From Bryobacteraceae bacterium (GTDB lineage Bacteria; Acidobacteriota; Terriglobia; Bryobacterales; Bryobacteraceae), in contig JANXXV010000203.1 of assembly GCA_025350445.1 (NCBI GenBank), positions 1 through 7,281 on the forward strand: 7,281 nt of DNA. The letters run 5' to 3'. The stretch's first letter is position 1. Each line of letters starts with the position of its first letter. The notes beneath the pieces were generated by a model, which saw only the letters and a program-made list of their open reading frames with translations, was not told the DNA's origin and made no database searches. Positions 4,965 to 7,281 of this stretch are shown in pieces. A program made the position numbers and the translations under genes.

Positions 4965-7280
4965 TCAGAACTCGATGCGAAGGGCCAACTGGGCCTGGCG
5001 GGGAAGGTATTGCGGGAACGTGGAAAAGATGCGCCCGGCGATGCCCGGACAATCCACACAAGTGTTGGGTTGGTTTAAATTGGTGTGGTTCGGCATGTTG
5101 AAGACTTCGGCGCGGAATTGCGTGGTGATTCTCTCGGTGATCTGGAACGTCTTGAAGAATGAAGTATCCAATTGCGAGAAATTCGGCCCGACGATCCGGT
5201 TGCGGCCGACTGAACCGAATTGACCTTTCTGCGGTCTGCCCCAGACGCCGATGGACTGGCCGTTCGCCGTCAATGGATTGTTGGTGCCCGTAGTGGCGAA
5301 CCAGCCATACTGGTCGGGAGACGAGACTGAAGGATTGCCCAACAAATCGGGCCGGCACCAACCGGTATCGCGATCCGCGGCGCAATCGCGATAGGTTGGG
5401 GTGAGTGTCAAGCCGCTCATCCAGGAGAACAGCCCGTTGATTTGCCAGCCGCCCAGCACCGCATCGGTCAGGCGCGAAGCACTGCCGAGATACTTTCTGC
5501 CTTTTCCAAACGGCAGTTCATAAAGCGAAGTGAATAGAAACACATGGGCGCGGGAGTTGTTCGAAATTCCGTAGGCGAGGCGCGCGTCCTGGTTGAAATA
5601 GGTGTTGGTGTAGTTCGACGTCTTCGACCAGGTGTAGTGCGACAAAAATGAAATGCCGTTGCCGAATCGCTTCTCAATCTTGGTTTGCAAGCCATTGTAG
5701 TTGTTACTGGCGTCGCTGCCGTAGTAGCGCAGACTTTGGGACCAGCCGAATTTCTGGAAGAAGGGCCGGCGCTGATTCGTGGTAAGAGTACCGAAACCAT
5801 TTATCGTGGGCTGATTTGGATCGTAGTCGCCGCCGTCCCCGGCAAATACGTGCGTTCCCTTGTTTCCCACGTAGGCGACCTCGAGTGACATGCTATCGGA
5901 GATTTGGCGCTGCACGGAGAAATTCCAGGCGTCCACCGTTGGCAGGCGAAGCTTGGGCGGCAACGCGAATGGCGTTACACCGTTGGGCAGCAGCGGCCGG
6001 CCGTTGGGGCCTAACGGCTGAGAATTCAGAATAGCCCCGGCGCTCAGCGGGGGTGGACCGTTCGCCAGCGTGAATACGGTATCGTAGTTGTTGGCCGGAT
6101 TCAACGTCTGGATACCGAGCACCGGAAGATTCTGCGTGACGTTGTGGCCGAAGACCGAGCCAAATACACCCAGATCGTATCCGCGGCCGTAACCGGCCCG
6201 GACCACCGTCTTCGGCGTAACTTGATAGGCGATGCCGAGCCTGGGCGCGATGTTGGTAAGGCTGCCCTGCACATTGAGATTCAGGCCAACTCCCTTTGAA
6301 CCGGCCACCAGCACTTCGCCGGTGTTGAGATCTACAAAACCGCCCTTGCCGGCGCCGTTCACTGTCTGCGGCCTATAAATTTCCCAGCGCACGCCATAGT
6401 TCACGGTCAGCTTCGAACTGAGGCGCCACGTATCCTGAGCGAAGAAGAACCAGCGATTCTGCGTCTCCTTCGCGTCCGTCACGTCGCTGACATAGCGTTG
6501 GAAGAAACTCACATCGCCCAGCAGCAGGCCGGCCATGCCGGACCCTCCACCATTGGGCCCCTGAGTGCGCTCGGGATTGAAGGTCAACTGGCCGGAACGA
6601 TGCTGATCGCTGGGCACGCGCAGATTATGGGCTTGCCGGATATCGGCGCCGAACTTGAAGGTGTGATTGCCGTGGATGTTCGTCCAGTTGTTGACGAACT
6701 GATATTGATTCTCGTTCTGATCGAGAGGGCAGTTGCAGCCATTGACGCCGAGAGCCGAACCGGCCCGAAACAGGTTGTTGCCGTATCCGTTGACAAAGAA
6801 CGCGGGCATATCGGAGGTGAAGGCATCGTTGTTCAGGCCGGGGATGCCAAGGGCCTTCGCCGGATTGGTGCCCAGAGTGTCCGGGGTTACGAAGACTTTG
6901 TAGCGGAAGTAGCCGAATCGGAAATCGGTCAACAGATTCGGCCGCACGGTATAGTCGAAGCCGGCCGCGATGCTATGGTTGCGCGAGTCTGAGACGCCGG
7001 CGAACGCGCTGGTGCCGCCGCCTGGTTCAAAGCCCGGTCCAACTGCCAAACCGAAGGCTCCGGGCGCGGTGGTCTTGAACTGCGCCAAGCTGTAGCGGCC
7101 GAAGATGTGAATCTTTTCCGTAAGGTAGTGATCGACCCGCGTATTGAACTGATCTTCATTCGACTTCACGCTGCCGGAGCCCGCGTAGTTGGGCTGGTCC
7201 AGAGCCGCGGTGGAATTGGGCAGCGGAACCAGGGCCAGCAGCTTCTGGGACTCGGGCGCTAACCGGCTGGCTGGAATCGC
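4965..7280 (-). CDS. TonB-dependent receptor (Oar-like, acidobacterial), C-terminal part; 5' end beyond window
   Basis: This is an outer-membrane beta-barrel receptor that imports a large ligand (oligosaccharide, siderophore or similar) using TonB energy. The minus-strand frame is open to the window edge: reading from 7280 gives IPASRLAPESQKLLALVPLP, then SVKSNEDQFNTRVDHYL. A GTG at 7169 is thus not the start, and 771 residues are visible. Barrel features include HIFGRYSLAQF, the strand pair FFFAQDTWRLSSKLTVNYGV (about 278-297), APRLGIAYQVTPKTVVRAGY (about 345-364), SLEVAYVGNKGTH, YNGLQTKIEKRFGNG, ELPFGKGRKYLG and GGWQINGLFSWMSG. It ends in LALRIEF with the terminal phenylalanine expected for insertion by the BAM complex. 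The signal peptide, the carboxypeptidase-regulatory-like domain and the plug lie outside the window, though the visible start looks like the plug/barrel area. Many paralogues occur in Solibacter-like genomes, so the substrate cannot be told. GC-rich codons suggest a resident gene. Confidence 0.92.
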   Translation of the reverse strand, partial: AIPASRLAPESQKLLALVPLPNSTAALDQPNYAGSGSVKSNEDQFNTRVDHYLTEKIHIFGRYSLAQFKTTAPGAFGLAVGPGFEPGGGTSAFAGVSDSRNHSIAAGFDYTVRPNLLTDFRFGYFRYKVFVTPDTLGTNPAKALGIPGLNNDAFTSDMPAFFVNGYGNNLFRAGSALGVNGCNCPLDQNENQYQFVNNWTNIHGNHTFKFGADIRQAHNLRVPSDQHRSGQLTFNPERTQGPNGGGSGMAGLLLGDVSFFQRYVSDVTDAKETQNRWFFFAQDTWRLSSKLTVNYGVRWEIYRPQTVNGAGKGGFVDLNTGEVLVAGSKGVGLNLNVQGSLTNIAPRLGIAYQVTPKTVVRAGYGRGYDLGVFGSVFGHNVTQNLPVLGIQTLNPANNYDTVFTLANGPPPLSAGAILNSQPLGPNGRPLLPNGVTPFALPPKLRLPTVDAWNFSVQRQISDSMSLEVAYVGNKGTHVFAGDGGDYDPNQPTINGFGTLTTNQRRPFFQKFGWSQSLRYYGSDASNNYNGLQTKIEKRFGNGISFLSHYTWSKTSNYTNTYFNQDARLAYGISNNSRAHVFLFTSLYELPFGKGRKYLGSASRLTDAVLGGWQINGLFSWMSGLTLTPTYRDCAADRDTGWCRPDLLGNPSVSSPDQYGWFATTGTNNPLTANGQSIGVWGRPQKGQFGSVGRNRIVGPNFSQLDTSFFKTFQITERITTQFRAEVFNMPNHTNLNQPNTCVDCPGIAGRIFSTFPQYLPRQAQLALRIEF

Positions 7281-7281
7281 A

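Noticed and set aside
4666..5385. A 239-residue minus-strand open frame spanning the receptor 3' end, the spacer and the ligase 3' end
   Set aside because: It overlaps two well-supported genes, and its composition (proline, arginine and histidine rich) is that of an out-of-frame reading of GC-rich DNA.
6498..6992. A 164-residue plus-strand open frame inside the TonB receptor gene
   Set aside because: It is the antisense shadow of a clear beta-barrel coding sequence with many family motifs, and has no recognisable domain or ribosome binding site.
1..7281. CRISPR array, tRNA or rRNA gene, insertion-sequence ends or att duplications around the cassette
   Set aside because: Reading the spacers on both strands showed no regularly spaced repeats, no tRNA-like cloverleaf, no transposase gene and no matching direct or inverted repeats at the two cassette borders.

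Overview
The window looks like chromosomal DNA from a soil-type Acidobacteriota, most likely near Bryobacterales/Solibacter. This rests on two things. At the right end is a large TonB-dependent receptor of the Oar-like kind that is expanded in that group. In the left half is a decayed small protein of the 'KQIEANRRNA...NALKHGL' kind, common in Acidobacteriota and Planctomycetota. The taxonomic call is inference from protein style, not from a search.

Layout, left to right. Bases 1-1260 (+) hold nearly all of a class II tRNA nucleotidyltransferase (CCA-adding enzyme with an HD domain), cut at its N-terminus by the window edge. Bases 1322-1898 (-) hold a broken small gene with a +1 frameshift and an in-frame TGA. 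Bases 1899-2163 are a divergent intergenic stretch with a short perfect inverted repeat. Bases 2164-4761 (+) hold three overlapping genes read as one operon: a DUF3696-type AAA/ABC ATPase, a PIN-like nuclease and a compact ATP-dependent RNA ligase. Bases 4762-4964 are a convergent spacer with an 11-bp hairpin. Bases 4965-7280 (-) hold the C-terminal 771 residues of the TonB-dependent receptor, whose start lies beyond the right edge.

The point of interest is the three-gene cassette. PIN nucleases leave 3'-OH and 5'-phosphate ends, which are the ends a classical ATP-dependent RNA ligase seals, so the nuclease and ligase could form a self-sufficient RNA break/reseal pair without end-healing enzymes. 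The ATPase resembles the sensor or motor ATPases of nuclease-linked defence systems (OLD/Septu/PARIS-like logic). The cassette is visibly lower in GC than both flanks, sits beside a decaying gene, and is tightly coupled (4-nt and 8-nt overlaps). All of this suits a horizontally acquired module, possibly anti-phage or stress-activated. I do not recognise it as a named system. The function is inferred from domains and gene order only.
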